Notes under the pieces: model-generated
Told to the model about the DNA's origin: nothing
What the model saw: the letters and a program-made list of their open reading frames with translations, nothing else
The model's database searches: none
Position numbers and translations under genes: made by a program
Part shown: positions 1 to 8,713 of the stretch, in pieces
How positions within the stretch are numbered: the first letter of the stretch is position 1
Layout: every line of letters begins with the position of its first letter
NCBI GenBank assembly: GCA_938040725.1
Contig: CALHZX010000117.1
Span: forward strand, 1 to 54,684
Length of the DNA: 54,684 bases
Direction of reading: 5' to 3'
From: an uncultured Actinomyces sp.
Lineage (GTDB): Bacteria; Actinomycetota; Actinomycetes; Actinomycetales; Actinomycetaceae

Positions 1-35
1 GCTTTCACGCAGCCCGCCCGCCTCAGTAACAGCAC

Positions 36-3000
36 TCAGTGCTTGGCGACACTCACGGCGAGCTTATCCCCGGTCTTGACCGTCACAGACAGAGCGAGGG
101 TCTCGGCGGCGATCATGTCGCGCCAGGCCTCCACGTCCGCCACGCGGTCGGCGGGCACCGTCAGCGACAGGTCGATGCGGTCCGCGATGTGCAGGCCGGC
201 GTTCTTACGCTCGTCCTGAACGGCGCGCACGACGTCGCGGGCGTAGCCCTCGGCCTCGAGCTCGGGGGTCAGCTCCGTATCGAGCACGACGAAGGTGCCC
301 GACGCCAGAACGTCCGCGACCTGCCCTTCGGCGGCGTCCACGGACGTGGACACGGAGAACATGTCGCCCGTGAGCACCAGCGGCGCCCCATCCAGCTCGA
401 CGGAGGCGAAACGGCACTCGCCGTCCACGACCTCCCACTCGCCCGCCTTCTGCGCCTTGAACAGCTGGCTCGTCAGCTTACGAACCGCCGGTTCGAAGGC
501 GCGCGGGTTCAGCGCCAGCTCGGTGCGGACGCTCAGGCCCGAGTCCTGCGGCGCAGAGAAGACCACGGACTTCACGTTCACCTCGGAGGCGATCAGGTCC
601 GCGAAGGGCTCCAGGGCAGCAAAGTGCTCGGAAACGACCTGCAGGGAGGCCAGCGGCTGGCGCACGCGCAGCTGGTGCGTCTTGCGCAGCGCGTGGGCGG
701 CCGACACGATGGAGCGAACCTCATCCATGGCGGCAACCAGCTCGGGGGCGTCCACGGCCTCGTCGATGACCGGAAAGTCCGTCAGATGCACGGACTCGCC
801 ACCCGTCAGGCCACGCCAGATCTCCTCGCTCAGCAGCGGCAGCAGGGGCGCCGCCAGCTCCATGAGCGTCACGAGAGCGGTGTACAGCGTGTCGAACGCG
901 GCGCCGTCCTCGTCCCAGAAGCGCTGACGCTGGGTACGCACGTACCAGTTCGTCAAAACATCCAGGTACTCGCGGATCGCCTCGCACGCGCCGGCCACGT
1001 CGTAGCCGTCGAGCGCGCCGCGCACGTCCTCAACGAGGGTGCGGGTGTGGGCCAGCAGGTAGCGGTCCATCTGCGCCAGCGCGGCCACGGCCTCGGGCGA
1101 GGACAGGTCGACACGGGAGGCCTCGTAGCCCTCGCCCTTGTTGCAGGCGCCCGCGTACAGCGTGAAGAAGTAGTACGTGTTCCAGATCGGCAGCAGCACC
1201 TGACGGACGGTGTCGCGGATCGACTCCTCCTTGACGATCAGGTTGCCGCCGCGCACGACCGGGCTCGACATGAGGAACCAACGCATCGCGTCGGAGCCGT
1301 ACTTGTTGAACACCTCGGCCACGTCCGGGTAGTTACGCAGCGACTTACTCATCTTCAGGCCGTCATCACCCAGAACGATGCCGTGGGAGACGCAGGAGCG
1401 GAACGCCGGGCGATCGAAGAGCGCGGTCGCCAGGACGTGCAGCGTGTAGAACCAGCCGCGCGTCTGACCGATGTACTCGACGATGAAGTCGCCCGGGTAG
1501 TGGTTCTCGAACCACTCCTGGTTCTCAAACGGGTAGTGCACCTGCGCGAAAGGCATCGAGCCGGACTCGAACCAGCAGTCGAACACGTCGGAGATCCGAC
1601 GCATCGTCGACTTGCCCGTCGGGTCGTCCGGGTTCGGGCGCGTCAGGGAGTCGATGAAGGGACGGTGGAAGTCCGTGACCTTCACGCCGAAGTCGGCCTC
1701 GAGTTCCGCGATGGAGCCGTAGACGTCGGTGCGCGGGTAGGCGGGATCGTCCGAGACCCACACGGGGATCGGCGCGCCCCAGAAGCGGTTACGCGAGATC
1801 GACCAGTCGCGGGCGCCCTCCAGCCACTTGCCGAAGATGCCGTCCTTGGTGTGCGAGGGGGTCCAGGTGATTTCCTGGTTGAGTTCCACCATGCGGTCGC
1901 GGATCTCGGTGACGCGCACGAACCACGAGGACACGGCCTTGTACATGAGGGGCTTGCGGCAGCGCCAGCAGTGCGGGTAGGAGTGCACGTAGGACTTCTC
2001 GCGCACCAGCACGGCGCGGATCTCGGGGGCGCGGCGCGCGATGGGGCCACCCTGCTCGCGCAGGTCGGCGACCACGTAGCGGTTCGCGTCGAAGATCTGC
2101 ATGCCCTCGTAGTCGCTTACCTCGGAGGTGAAGACGCCGCCCTCGTCGACGGGCAGAACGACGCCGATGCCGTACTCCATGCACGTCCACATATCGTCTT
2201 CACCGAAGGCCGGGGCCTGGTGGACGAGGCCGGTGCCGTCCGTGGTCGTCACGTAGTCGGCAGCGATGATGGACCAGCCGTTGGGGCCGGGATCGCCACC
2301 CTCAGCGCGGCGCTCGGGGGTGTCGAAGTAGTCGTAGATCGGGTGGTAGTGGGTACCCACCAGCTCCGAACCCTTGTAGGTGGCGACGACGGTCGGTTCC
2401 TCGCCCAGCTCCTTGGCGTAGTCGGGGATCAGGTCAGTGGCAATGAGGACGCGCTCGCCCGCGAGGACACCCTCGTGGTCGGCCGCAACCTCGACGAGGG
2501 AGTATTCGATCTGCGGGCCCACGGCGACGGCCGAGTTCGAGGGCAGGGTCCAGGGCGTGGTCGTCCAGATGAGCGCCAGCTCGGGACGCGCCGAGTCCTC
2601 ACGCAGCTTCGTCTCGAGACGCAGGCCAACCGTCACCGTGTTGTCGGTGCGGTCCTGGTACACGTCGTCGTCCATCTTGAGCTCGTGATTGCTCAGAGGC
2701 GTGCGGTCGTTCCAGCAGTAGGGCAGGACGCGGTAACCCTGGTAGGCCAGGCCCTTGTCGTAGAGCTGTTTGAAAGCCCAAAGCACGGACTCGGTGTAGG
2801 ACATGTCGAGCGTCTTGTAGTCGTTCTCGAAGTCCACCCAGCGGGCCTGGCGGGTGACGTACTCTTCCCATTCCTTCGTGTAGCGCAGGACGGAGGAACG
2901 GCAGGCTGCGTTGAACGCCTCGATGCCAACGCCACCCTCGCGGGTGATCTCGGTGACGTCCTCGATGCCGAGCTGGCGCTGGGCCTCGAGCTCGGCGGGC

Positions 3001-3311
3001 AGGCCGTGCGTGTCCCAGCCGAAGCGGCGCTCGACGCGGTGGCCCTTCATGGTCTGGTAGCGGCCCACGACGTCCTTGACGTAGCCGGTCAGCAGGTGAC
3101 CGTAGTGGGGCAGGCCGTTGGCGAAAGGCGGGCCATCGTAGAACACGAACTCGTTGGAGCCATTCTCGCCGGCGTCGCGCATCTCAATGGACTTGCGGAA
3201 GGTGTCGTTGCTGGCCCAAAAAGCCAGGGTGCCCTCTTCCATCGTGGGGAAGGAAGGGCTGGGGTCCACCTCGTCTTGCCGGTGGCGGGGGTAGAAGCCG
3301 TGCTTCGTCAT
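36..3311 (-). CDS. ileS: Isoleucine--tRNA ligase
   Basis: Class I aminoacyl-tRNA synthetase charging tRNA-Ile in the cytoplasm. About 1091 residues from an ATG at 3311. The HIGH-type motif (PPFANGLPHYGH) lies near the N-terminus and the KMSKS loop (LKMSKSLRN) near residue 600. The editing (CP1) insertion lies between them, and an anticodon-binding domain and long C-terminal region follow. The reading frame stays open upstream to 3395, but that stretch is the T-box leader, so ATG 3311 is chosen: its upstream GAGGAC ribosome-binding sequence forms one arm of a 9-bp hairpin. The length and motif context resemble the long, eukaryote-like IleS2 class, many members of which are poorly sensitive to mupirocin; that class assignment is inference. 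Expression is very likely controlled by uncharged tRNA-Ile through the adjoining leader. Confidence 0.98.
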   Translation of the reverse strand: MTKHGFYPRHRQDEVDPSPSFPTMEEGTLAFWASNDTFRKSIEMRDAGENGSNEFVFYDGPPFANGLPHYGHLLTGYVKDVVGRYQTMKGHRVERRFGWDTHGLPAELEAQRQLGIEDVTEITREGGVGIEAFNAACRSSVLRYTKEWEEYVTRQARWVDFENDYKTLDMSYTESVLWAFKQLYDKGLAYQGYRVLPYCWNDRTPLSNHELKMDDDVYQDRTDNTVTVGLRLETKLREDSARPELALIWTTTPWTLPSNSAVAVGPQIEYSLVEVAADHEGVLAGERVLIATDLIPDYAKELGEEPTVVATYKGSELVGTHYHPIYDYFDTPERRAEGGDPGPNGWSIIAADYVTTTDGTGLVHQAPAFGEDDMWTCMEYGIGVVLPVDEGGVFTSEVSDYEGMQIFDANRYVVADLREQGGPIARRAPEIRAVLVREKSYVHSYPHCWRCRKPLMYKAVSSWFVRVTEIRDRMVELNQEITWTPSHTKDGIFGKWLEGARDWSISRNRFWGAPIPVWVSDDPAYPRTDVYGSIAELEADFGVKVTDFHRPFIDSLTRPNPDDPTGKSTMRRISDVFDCWFESGSMPFAQVHYPFENQEWFENHYPGDFIVEYIGQTRGWFYTLHVLATALFDRPAFRSCVSHGIVLGDDGLKMSKSLRNYPDVAEVFNKYGSDAMRWFLMSSPVVRGGNLIVKEESIRDTVRQVLLPIWNTYYFFTLYAGACNKGEGYEASRVDLSSPEAVAALAQMDRYLLAHTRTLVEDVRGALDGYDVAGACEAIREYLDVLTNWYVRTQRQRFWDEDGAAFDTLYTALVTLMELAAPLLPLLSEEIWRGLTGGESVHLTDFPVIDEAVDAPELVAAMDEVRSIVSAAHALRKTHQLRVRQPLASLQVVSEHFAALEPFADLIASEVNVKSVVFSAPQDSGLSVRTELALNPRAFEPAVRKLTSQLFKAQKAGEWEVVDGECRFASVELDGAPLVLTGDMFSVSTSVDAAEGQVADVLASGTFVVLDTELTPELEAEGYARDVVRAVQDERKNAGLHIADRIDLSLTVPADRVADVEAWRDMIAAETLALSVTVKTGDKLAVSVAKH

Positions 3312-3525
3312 GAGTGTCCTCGTCTCGCGCCTATACAGGGACGAGGACCGGCGTCGCCGGCACCCGCGGTACCACCCCGCTTGCCGCTCCCACACTGGGC
3401 ACGGCCGCTTCGTTGGGGCTGTGTCGGGCCCTCCCGTCCGGTTCTACTTGAGGGGACGAGGCCGTGGTCGGCTGTCGCGCCCCTCTTTCTTCCGGATGCT
3501 CCCCGGTGATACCCCGCTGAGGCGG
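3312..3525 (-). promoter_or_regulatory. T-box riboswitch upstream of ileS (translational type)
   Basis: Read on the minus strand, the leader contains the near-invariant T-box GGGTGGTACCGCGG at 3377-3364, which pairs with the tRNA acceptor end. Upstream is a short stem I with GTATCACC; the AUC at 3510-3508 fits an isoleucine specifier codon, followed by GGAGCATCCGGAAGAA, typical of actinobacterial ileS leaders. Downstream of the T-box, GTCCTCGTC (3324-3316 on the plus strand) and GACGAGGAC (3340-3348) form a perfect 9-bp stem that buries the ileS ribosome-binding site. There is no U-rich terminator, so control of translation initiation rather than attenuation is inferred. Confidence 0.93.
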
Positions 3526-3530
3526 GCCGG

Positions 3531-3536
3531 ATCATA
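3531..3536 (-). promoter_or_regulatory. Probable -10 box of the ileS/T-box promoter
   Basis: TATGAT on the minus strand, placed so that transcription would start about 7 nt downstream, where stem I of the T-box begins. No convincing -35 hexamer is visible. Confidence 0.55.
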
Positions 3537-3693
3537 GCGAAAAACAAGTGTAGCGAAGAAAATGTCCGGCGCCCACCGGGCGGAACGTCTGCCTGCCCAC
3601 AGCGCACCCGCGAGCGCTCGGCGTCGTATGCGCAGACGATGGTCTGGTGGGCCGTGGTCGGCGCGTGACTGTGGAGACTTGGGCCTCCTGTCC

Positions 3694-3699
3694 TAGAGT
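3694..3699 (+). promoter_or_regulatory. -10 element of a probable leaderless transcript
   Basis: TAGAGT ends 6 nt before the GTG at 3706, the spacing expected when the transcript begins at the start codon. The identical box and spacing precede the M13 peptidase gene at 18893. Confidence 0.55.
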
Positions 3700-3705
3700 T
3701 GTGGG

Positions 3706-4716
3706 GTGAGTTCGACGGATACGAGAGGCCCGGCGCGCCCCTGGGGTGCGCTGATCGGCGTACTAGTCCTGGCCGCACTGGTTGTTGTGTGGGCGGCGCA
3801 GGGTGTGCTCGCTGGATCGGGGCTGCCTGTTGGTCGCGCGGCAACGATCGCCGTCGGCATGACGCTGCAGGCGATTCCTTTCTTACTCCTGGGCGTGTTC
3901 GTTGCTGAGCTCATCGAGGCTTTCGTCTCCCCCGCTCTGATCTCTCGCGTCTTTCCGACGAACCCGCTCGCTTCCGTAGTGACAGCACTCATCGTCGCTT
4001 TTTTGCTTCCGGTGTGCGATTGCTCGGCGGTTCCGATCTTCCGCTCCCTGTTGCGCAAGGGTGTTCCACTCTCGGCAGCCACGACCCTCATGCTGGCTTC
4101 TCCCGCTATCAACCCGCTGGTGATTGCGTCGACCTACTACGCGTTTGGCTCGTGGTCGTTGGTCGCCACGCGTATCGGACTGAGCGTTATTGTTGCCCTC
4201 TCGGTTGGCCTATCGATGCTGGCTGCATCTGCGCGAGCGCTGCGGGTGGATGATGCCTTCCATGACGGCGACGCGTGCGGCTGCGAGGGTGGCTGCGCGG
4301 TGCCGGATCGATCATTCTCGGGCGTGCTGGGGGCGACGGGGCAGTCTTTTGGCAGGATTCTGCCGTATCTGCTGGGTGGCGTTGCAGCGTCGACGCTGGC
4401 TCAAGTGCTGTGGCCCATGTCTTCTCTGCTCGCGGGGCTTCCCGCACCCGCAGCACTGGTCCTGATGATGGGTGCCGGTTTTGCGTTGTCTCTGTGTTCA
4501 TCCTCTGACGCAGTGATTGCCCGTTCTCTCGCTTCATTGGCGCCCACTGGCGCGCTGATGGGTTTCATGGTGTACGGGCCGATGATGGATGTGAAGAACG
4601 TTGCGCTCCTGGCCTCCCAGTTCCGGGGTGCGTTTGTGGTCCGTTTGTTCGTGACGGTGAGCGTGGCTGCTGCCACCGTGATTGGCTGCGCCTGGTGGGC
4701 GGGGGTACTGTCGTGA
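3706..4716 (+). CDS. UPF0718 (YraQ/YcgR-like) permease
   Basis: Polytopic membrane protein of 336 residues with about eight hydrophobic helices. It carries the family motif PVCDCSAVPIFRSLLRKG, with C104-D-C106 in a membrane segment, and a second conserved half around CSSSDAVIARSL. A loop near residues 187-200 is rich in Asp and Cys (DGDACGCEGGCAVPD) and could bind a metal. Family members are annotated as permeases and include ArsP-type exporters; the substrate is not known from sequence. The gene starts with GTG, has no Shine-Dalgarno, and follows a TAGAGT box by 6 nt, so it is probably leaderless. Its TGA stop overlaps the GTG of the next gene, which belongs to the family that commonly accompanies this permease. 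Confidence 0.85.
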   Translation: MSSTDTRGPARPWGALIGVLVLAALVVVWAAQGVLAGSGLPVGRAATIAVGMTLQAIPFLLLGVFVAELIEAFVSPALISRVFPTNPLASVVTALIVAFLLPVCDCSAVPIFRSLLRKGVPLSAATTLMLASPAINPLVIASTYYAFGSWSLVATRIGLSVIVALSVGLSMLAASARALRVDDAFHDGDACGCEGGCAVPDRSFSGVLGATGQSFGRILPYLLGGVAASTLAQVLWPMSSLLAGLPAPAALVLMMGAGFALSLCSSSDAVIARSLASLAPTGALMGFMVYGPMMDVKNVALLASQFRGAFVVRLFVTVSVAAATVIGCAWWAGVLS

Positions 4717-5564
4717 AGGTTATGGATCGCCTGGCCCCGGTCGCCGAGTCCTTGTCGTTGGCTTGCCTCGGCGCTGGCTTGCTGTGGCTGTCGCTGTCGG
4801 GTCGTTATGCCTCGTTCGTCCCGTCTTCCGCGCGTCTCGGGATTATCGCCTCGGGAGTGTGTCTGCTCGCGTGCTCGCTCGCTTTGTCCGCTCGGCTTGG
4901 GGCGGGCGACCACGAGCACACCGACAGTGCTCACACTCGTCACGCCCTCTCGCGCGCCCTTGTGGCGCTTCTTGCGAGTGCTCTGATCGTTCTTCCTTTC
5001 CGAGTCTCTCCCTCGGAGTTGGCATCGACCGCGTGGAACGCTCGCGCGGCCGACGCAGGCGCGAGCCCCGGCCTCGACGCTGGAGACGATGGGGAGGACT
5101 CTGCGTCGACTACCGCCCCCCAGGGGGAGGCCTCCCCCACCGCTACCCCACAGAGTGGGCACGGCGCATCGGCCTCGTCGTCGGGGAAGCTGGAGCTGAC
5201 GACAGATAACTTCTACGATCAGGTTGAGGAGTTGATCGCTCACGGGCGCGCGCACGACGGCGATCACATTGATCTCATCGGTTTTGTGATGAGCCCTGAG
5301 GCGGCTCGCGCACAGGCGTCGATTCCTCGTGTGACGGAGGATGACAGTTTCGCGGTGGCCCGCATGGCCATCTGGTGCTGTGCTGCTGACGCATACCCGA
5401 TTGGTTTCGCTGTTCGATGGTCCGGCCCCGCGCCCGAGGCCGATAGCTGGGTGCACGTGAGCGGCACACTGCGCCTACGCGGCACGAAGGCTCTCGTCAT
5501 CGACGCCGAATCGGTTGAGGTCACCGATGCGCCGAATCCGGAGTTCGTGATTCAGTCGCGCTAA
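4713..5564 (+). CDS. TIGR03943/DUF1980 (UPF0703) membrane-associated partner of the permease
   Basis: About 283 residues: two N-terminal hydrophobic segments, a low-complexity Ser/Gly/Ala/Asp linker, and a soluble C-terminal domain. That domain holds WCCAADAYPIGFAV (C222 and C223), the hallmark of the UPF0703/TIGR03943 family (B. subtilis YcgQ type). The GTG at 4713 is preferred over one at 4695 because it overlaps the upstream TGA as GTGA, the standard coupling in this genome. The family is normally encoded beside a UPF0718 permease, as here, and is called a permease subunit; biochemical function is unknown. Paired cysteines in the C-terminal domain plus the Cys-rich loop of the permease suggest metal or thiol chemistry, which is inference. 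Confidence 0.8.
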   Translation: MKVMDRLAPVAESLSLACLGAGLLWLSLSGRYASFVPSSARLGIIASGVCLLACSLALSARLGAGDHEHTDSAHTRHALSRALVALLASALIVLPFRVSPSELASTAWNARAADAGASPGLDAGDDGEDSASTTAPQGEASPTATPQSGHGASASSSGKLELTTDNFYDQVEELIAHGRAHDGDHIDLIGFVMSPEAARAQASIPRVTEDDSFAVARMAIWCCAADAYPIGFAVRWSGPAPEADSWVHVSGTLRLRGTKALVIDAESVEVTDAPNPEFVIQSR

Positions 5565-5577
5565 ATACACAATCGTT

Positions 5578-5593
5578 AGTGATTCAGATCACT
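5578..5593. promoter_or_regulatory. CRP/GlxR-like palindromic operator
   Basis: AGTGATTCAGATCACT is a perfect 6+6 bp inverted repeat around a 4-bp spacer and fits GTGA-N6-TCAC, the core of CRP/GlxR-type sites. It lies just upstream of a good promoter for the MFS porter and sulfatase genes, roughly 47 bp before the predicted start point, so either activation or repression is possible. Confidence 0.6.
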
Positions 5594-5597
5594 TAGA

Positions 5598-5626
5598 TTG
5601 TTTATGTCCGTTACCTTGGACACAAT
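5598..5626 (+). promoter_or_regulatory. Probable sigma-70-type promoter of the porter-sulfatase unit
   Basis: TTGTTT (5598-5603) and CACAAT (5621-5626) are separated by 17 bp in an AT-rich stretch unlike its GC-rich surroundings. It is the only plausible promoter between the preceding gene and the porter. Confidence 0.5.
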
Positions 5627-5698
5627 ATTGCGCGCGTACGGTGAATGAAGCGCACACGGCAGGCGCGGGCGCACCACCTCACCGTCAAGGATGAAGAC

Positions 5699-7144
5699 AT
5701 GTCATCGACAACAACACTTACTCCCCGCGAAAAGCAAGCGAGGCGCTACGCGACGTCCCTCGCTCTGATCGCCACCCTCGGTCCCTTCTTCTACGGATTC
5801 GAGGGCATGGTCCTCAACGCCGCTATCAAGGCAGTGGGATCCACCTTCGAACTCGGACCGATCCTGCAGGGTGTCGCCGGTGCCGCCGGCGTCATCGGCG
5901 GCCTGATTGGCGCCCTGGCCGCAGGACGCATCTCCGACAAGATCGGCCGCAAGACCACGCTCATGTGGGTCGGCCCCTTCCTGCTTGTCGAGGCCCTCCT
6001 CGGTCCCATCTCTCCCCTCCTGGGCAGCTTCGGCTACCCCTTCCTGCTCCTGACCCGCATTGTCGGCGGCATCGGCTTCGGTGCGGCGACCACGGTCGCC
6101 CCCGGCTACGTCGCTGAGATCGCTCCCGCTGAGATCCGCGGACGTCTCATCGGCTTCCGTCAGCTCGCGATCATCCTCGGCCTATTCTTCGCCGGCCTCA
6201 TCAACACGGCGGTCGTCGCACTCACGGGCGGCGCAGCCAAGCCCGCGTTCGACGGGCTCATGACCTGGCAGGTCCTCTTCGCGTGCCTGATCATCCCGGC
6301 TCTGCTCTTCGTCATCTTTACGGCGAAGATTCCCGAGTCTCCCCGTTACCTCGTCTCCGTGGGTCGCACCAAGGAGGCCGAGCAGATCCTGGCCAAGCTG
6401 TGCGGCGAGGAAGATCCCGCGGACCGCGTCACCGCCATCACCCAGTCCCTGACGGTCACGGGTGGCGCGAAGCTATCGATCGGACAGATCCTGTCCTCCC
6501 AGTGGCGCGGCCTCGTGTTCGTCGGCATGGCGATCGCTGCGTTCCAGCAACTCACCGGCATCAACGGCGTCTTCTTCTATTCGAACTCCCTGTTCGCCGC
6601 CGTCGGCTTCACCGAGTCGATGGCCCTGGCCCAGACGCTGCTCATCACCGCTTTCAAGATCGTCGGCGTCCTGTCGGGCATCATGCTGGTGGACCGCGTG
6701 GGCCGTAAGCGCATGCTGATCTACGGCGGCACGCTCATCTTCGTCTCCCTCGGTATCGTGGCCATGGTCTTCACGGTCGCCCCCACCGTCGACGGCAAGC
6801 CCGACGTTGCCCATTCCCCCGTGCTGGCGTTCCTGGCGGTCGCGGCACTGTGTACCTTCCTCCTGGGATTCACCTCCTCGTGGGGCCCCATCTTCTCCAT
6901 TGTCATGGGCGAGATGTTCCCCAACTCGATCCGCGGCGGCGCCATGTCGCTTGCCTCGGGCGCTGACTTCCTCGTGAACTTCCTGGTCGTCCTCCTTTTC
7001 CCCTTCCTCATCGGCTGGTCCCCCGCCGGCACCTACTGGATCTACTGCGCCTTCGGCGTCCTCGCGGTCATCTTCACGGCGAAGTTCCTCACCGAGACCA
7101 GCGGCGCCGAACTTGAGGACATGGACAAGGTCGTCGCCCAGTAG
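5699..7144 (+). CDS. MFS transporter, sugar porter family
   Basis: About 481 residues with twelve predicted helices. Sugar-porter signatures are visible: GRISDKIGRK after helix 2, APAEIRGRL in the first half, PESPRYLV before the central loop, QQLTGINGVFFYS in helix 7 and GEMFPNSIRGGAMS late in the second half. These imply proton-coupled uptake of a sugar or similar polyol across the cytoplasmic membrane. The ATG at 5699 is chosen because AAGGA lies just upstream; a longer frame starts at 5645 but has no clear ribosome-binding site. The sulfatase gene follows after 42 nt on the same strand, so the two are probably co-transcribed. The substrate cannot be read from sequence; the neighbour suggests a sulfated sugar or a similar small sulfate ester (inference). 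Confidence 0.9.
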   Translation: MSSTTTLTPREKQARRYATSLALIATLGPFFYGFEGMVLNAAIKAVGSTFELGPILQGVAGAAGVIGGLIGALAAGRISDKIGRKTTLMWVGPFLLVEALLGPISPLLGSFGYPFLLLTRIVGGIGFGAATTVAPGYVAEIAPAEIRGRLIGFRQLAIILGLFFAGLINTAVVALTGGAAKPAFDGLMTWQVLFACLIIPALLFVIFTAKIPESPRYLVSVGRTKEAEQILAKLCGEEDPADRVTAITQSLTVTGGAKLSIGQILSSQWRGLVFVGMAIAAFQQLTGINGVFFYSNSLFAAVGFTESMALAQTLLITAFKIVGVLSGIMLVDRVGRKRMLIYGGTLIFVSLGIVAMVFTVAPTVDGKPDVAHSPVLAFLAVAALCTFLLGFTSSWGPIFSIVMGEMFPNSIRGGAMSLASGADFLVNFLVVLLFPFLIGWSPAGTYWIYCAFGVLAVIFTAKFLTETSGAELEDMDKVVAQ

Positions 7145-7186
7145 CAGCGGCCCATCCTCTGATTTCAACGACGAAAAGGCATTGCA

Positions 7187-8707
7187 ATGACTGACAACAC
7201 ACGGGATATTCCCGACAACGTGCGCAACGTCCTGGTCATCATGACCGACCAGCATCGCACCGACACGATCGGCTGCCTGGGCAACCCACACGCGCGCACC
7301 CCCGTCATCGACGCGATGGGCGAATCGGGCTTCGCCTTCACCCACTGCTTCACCCCCACCGCGATCTGCACGCCGGCACGCGCCTCGCTGCTCACCGGCA
7401 AGCGCCCCGGCAAGCACCAGGTGCTGGCCAACCCCGAGTGGAACATCGCCTACCAGGTGTCGATCCCCGAGGGCACGTGGACGTACACGCAGGAGCTGCG
7501 CGACGCCGGCTACAACGTCGGTATCGTCGGCAAGTACCACTGCGGCTACAATCTGCCCGACAAGTTCGGTGCGGACGACGACACCTACTGGGGCGCTGAA
7601 AACCCGGTGGCCAACGAGAAGTACGTCGCCTGGCTCGAGGCCAACAATCTCCCACCCGTGCGTGCCCACGACCTGTGGCGCGGCAAGCTCCCGGGTGGGC
7701 GCGACGGGCACATCATCGCCGCGCGCCTCGATCAGCCCGAGGAGGCGACCTTCGAGCGCTTCCTGGCCGACCGTGCGATTGAGAAGTTGCGCGAATACGC
7801 GGCCGACTGGAAGGACTCTTCTCAGCCCTTCTGCCTCGACGTGCACTTCTTCGGCCCCCACCTGCCCTACTTCCTGCCCGACGAGTGGTTCGACCTCATC
7901 GATCCAGGCGACGTCGAGCTGCCGGAAAACTTCGGCGATTCCCTCATCGGCAAGCCCCCGATCCAGGAGAACTACGCAACCTACTGGTCCACCTCCTCGT
8001 TCACGAACGAACAGTGGAAGAAGCTCATCGCGGTCTACTGGGGTTACACGGCCATGATCGACTTCGAGATCGGGCGCATGATGGACGTGGCGCGCGAGCT
8101 GGGCATCCTGGACGACACGGCGGTGTTCTTCTGCGCGGACCACGGCGAGTTCACAGGCTCGCATCGTCTCAACGACAAGGGCCCGATGATGTACGACGAC
8201 ATCTACAACGTCCCGTTCATCGCCCATATCCCCGGCGTCTCGACCGTGGGCCGATCAGACGCGTTCGTCTCACTCATCGACCTGCCGGCCACGGTGCTGG
8301 ACATCGCAGGCTTGGACACCTCGCTCGTGGAGGATGGCCGCTCGATCGTGGACCTGACGCGCGGCGAGGACGTCGAGGGCTGGCGCAAGGACATCGTGTG
8401 CGAGTTCCACGGCCATCACTTCCCCCTCCAGCAGCGCATGCTGCGCACGCGGGACTTCAAGCTCGTCATCAACCCCGAGTCGATCAACGAGCTCTACGAC
8501 CTGCGCCTGGATCCGGCCGAGATGAACAACGTGTACACCGTGCCCGTCTACGACGAGATCCGCAGGGAGCTGGCCACGAACCTCTACCTGCAGCTGCGTG
8601 AGCGCGGGGACCACTCCTTCGCCAAGTGGATGGCGGCGATGACGGACTTCGACATCCCGCTGGTGAACACGGCTCGCTCCGACCTCGACGAGGTCACGAG
8701 CGACTGA
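7187..8707 (+). CDS. Type I sulfatase, apparently cytoplasmic
   Basis: A 506-residue alkaline-phosphatase-superfamily hydrolase. The sulfatase signature is C61-T-P-A-R65 in AICTPARASLLTG; C61 would be oxidised to formylglycine. Metal ligands are suggested by MTDQHRTD near the N-terminus and by CADHGEFTGSH and KGPMMYDD further on. There is no signal peptide, lipobox or membrane segment, so it should act in the cytoplasm on an imported substrate. This fits the porter gene 42 nt upstream and the anaerobic maturase at 10075. AAAAGG before the ATG is the ribosome-binding site. Phosphonate monoester hydrolases share this fold and the formylglycine motif and cannot be excluded; the maturase and anion exporter nearby favour sulfate-ester hydrolysis. 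The exact substrate is unknown. Confidence 0.92.
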   Translation: MTDNTRDIPDNVRNVLVIMTDQHRTDTIGCLGNPHARTPVIDAMGESGFAFTHCFTPTAICTPARASLLTGKRPGKHQVLANPEWNIAYQVSIPEGTWTYTQELRDAGYNVGIVGKYHCGYNLPDKFGADDDTYWGAENPVANEKYVAWLEANNLPPVRAHDLWRGKLPGGRDGHIIAARLDQPEEATFERFLADRAIEKLREYAADWKDSSQPFCLDVHFFGPHLPYFLPDEWFDLIDPGDVELPENFGDSLIGKPPIQENYATYWSTSSFTNEQWKKLIAVYWGYTAMIDFEIGRMMDVARELGILDDTAVFFCADHGEFTGSHRLNDKGPMMYDDIYNVPFIAHIPGVSTVGRSDAFVSLIDLPATVLDIAGLDTSLVEDGRSIVDLTRGEDVEGWRKDIVCEFHGHHFPLQQRMLRTRDFKLVINPESINELYDLRLDPAEMNNVYTVPVYDEIRRELATNLYLQLRERGDHSFAKWMAAMTDFDIPLVNTARSDLDEVTSD

Positions 8708-8713
8708 CGCAAC

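Noticed and set aside
39..3509. A 1156-codon open frame on the plus strand opposite ileS
   Set aside because: It mirrors the high-GC third-position pattern of ileS, has no ribosome-binding site and its translation is Arg/Gly/Val-rich without motifs. It is a shadow.
6473..8227. A 584-codon minus-strand frame across the porter and sulfatase genes
   Set aside because: It runs antisense to two well-supported genes and shows no domain signature.
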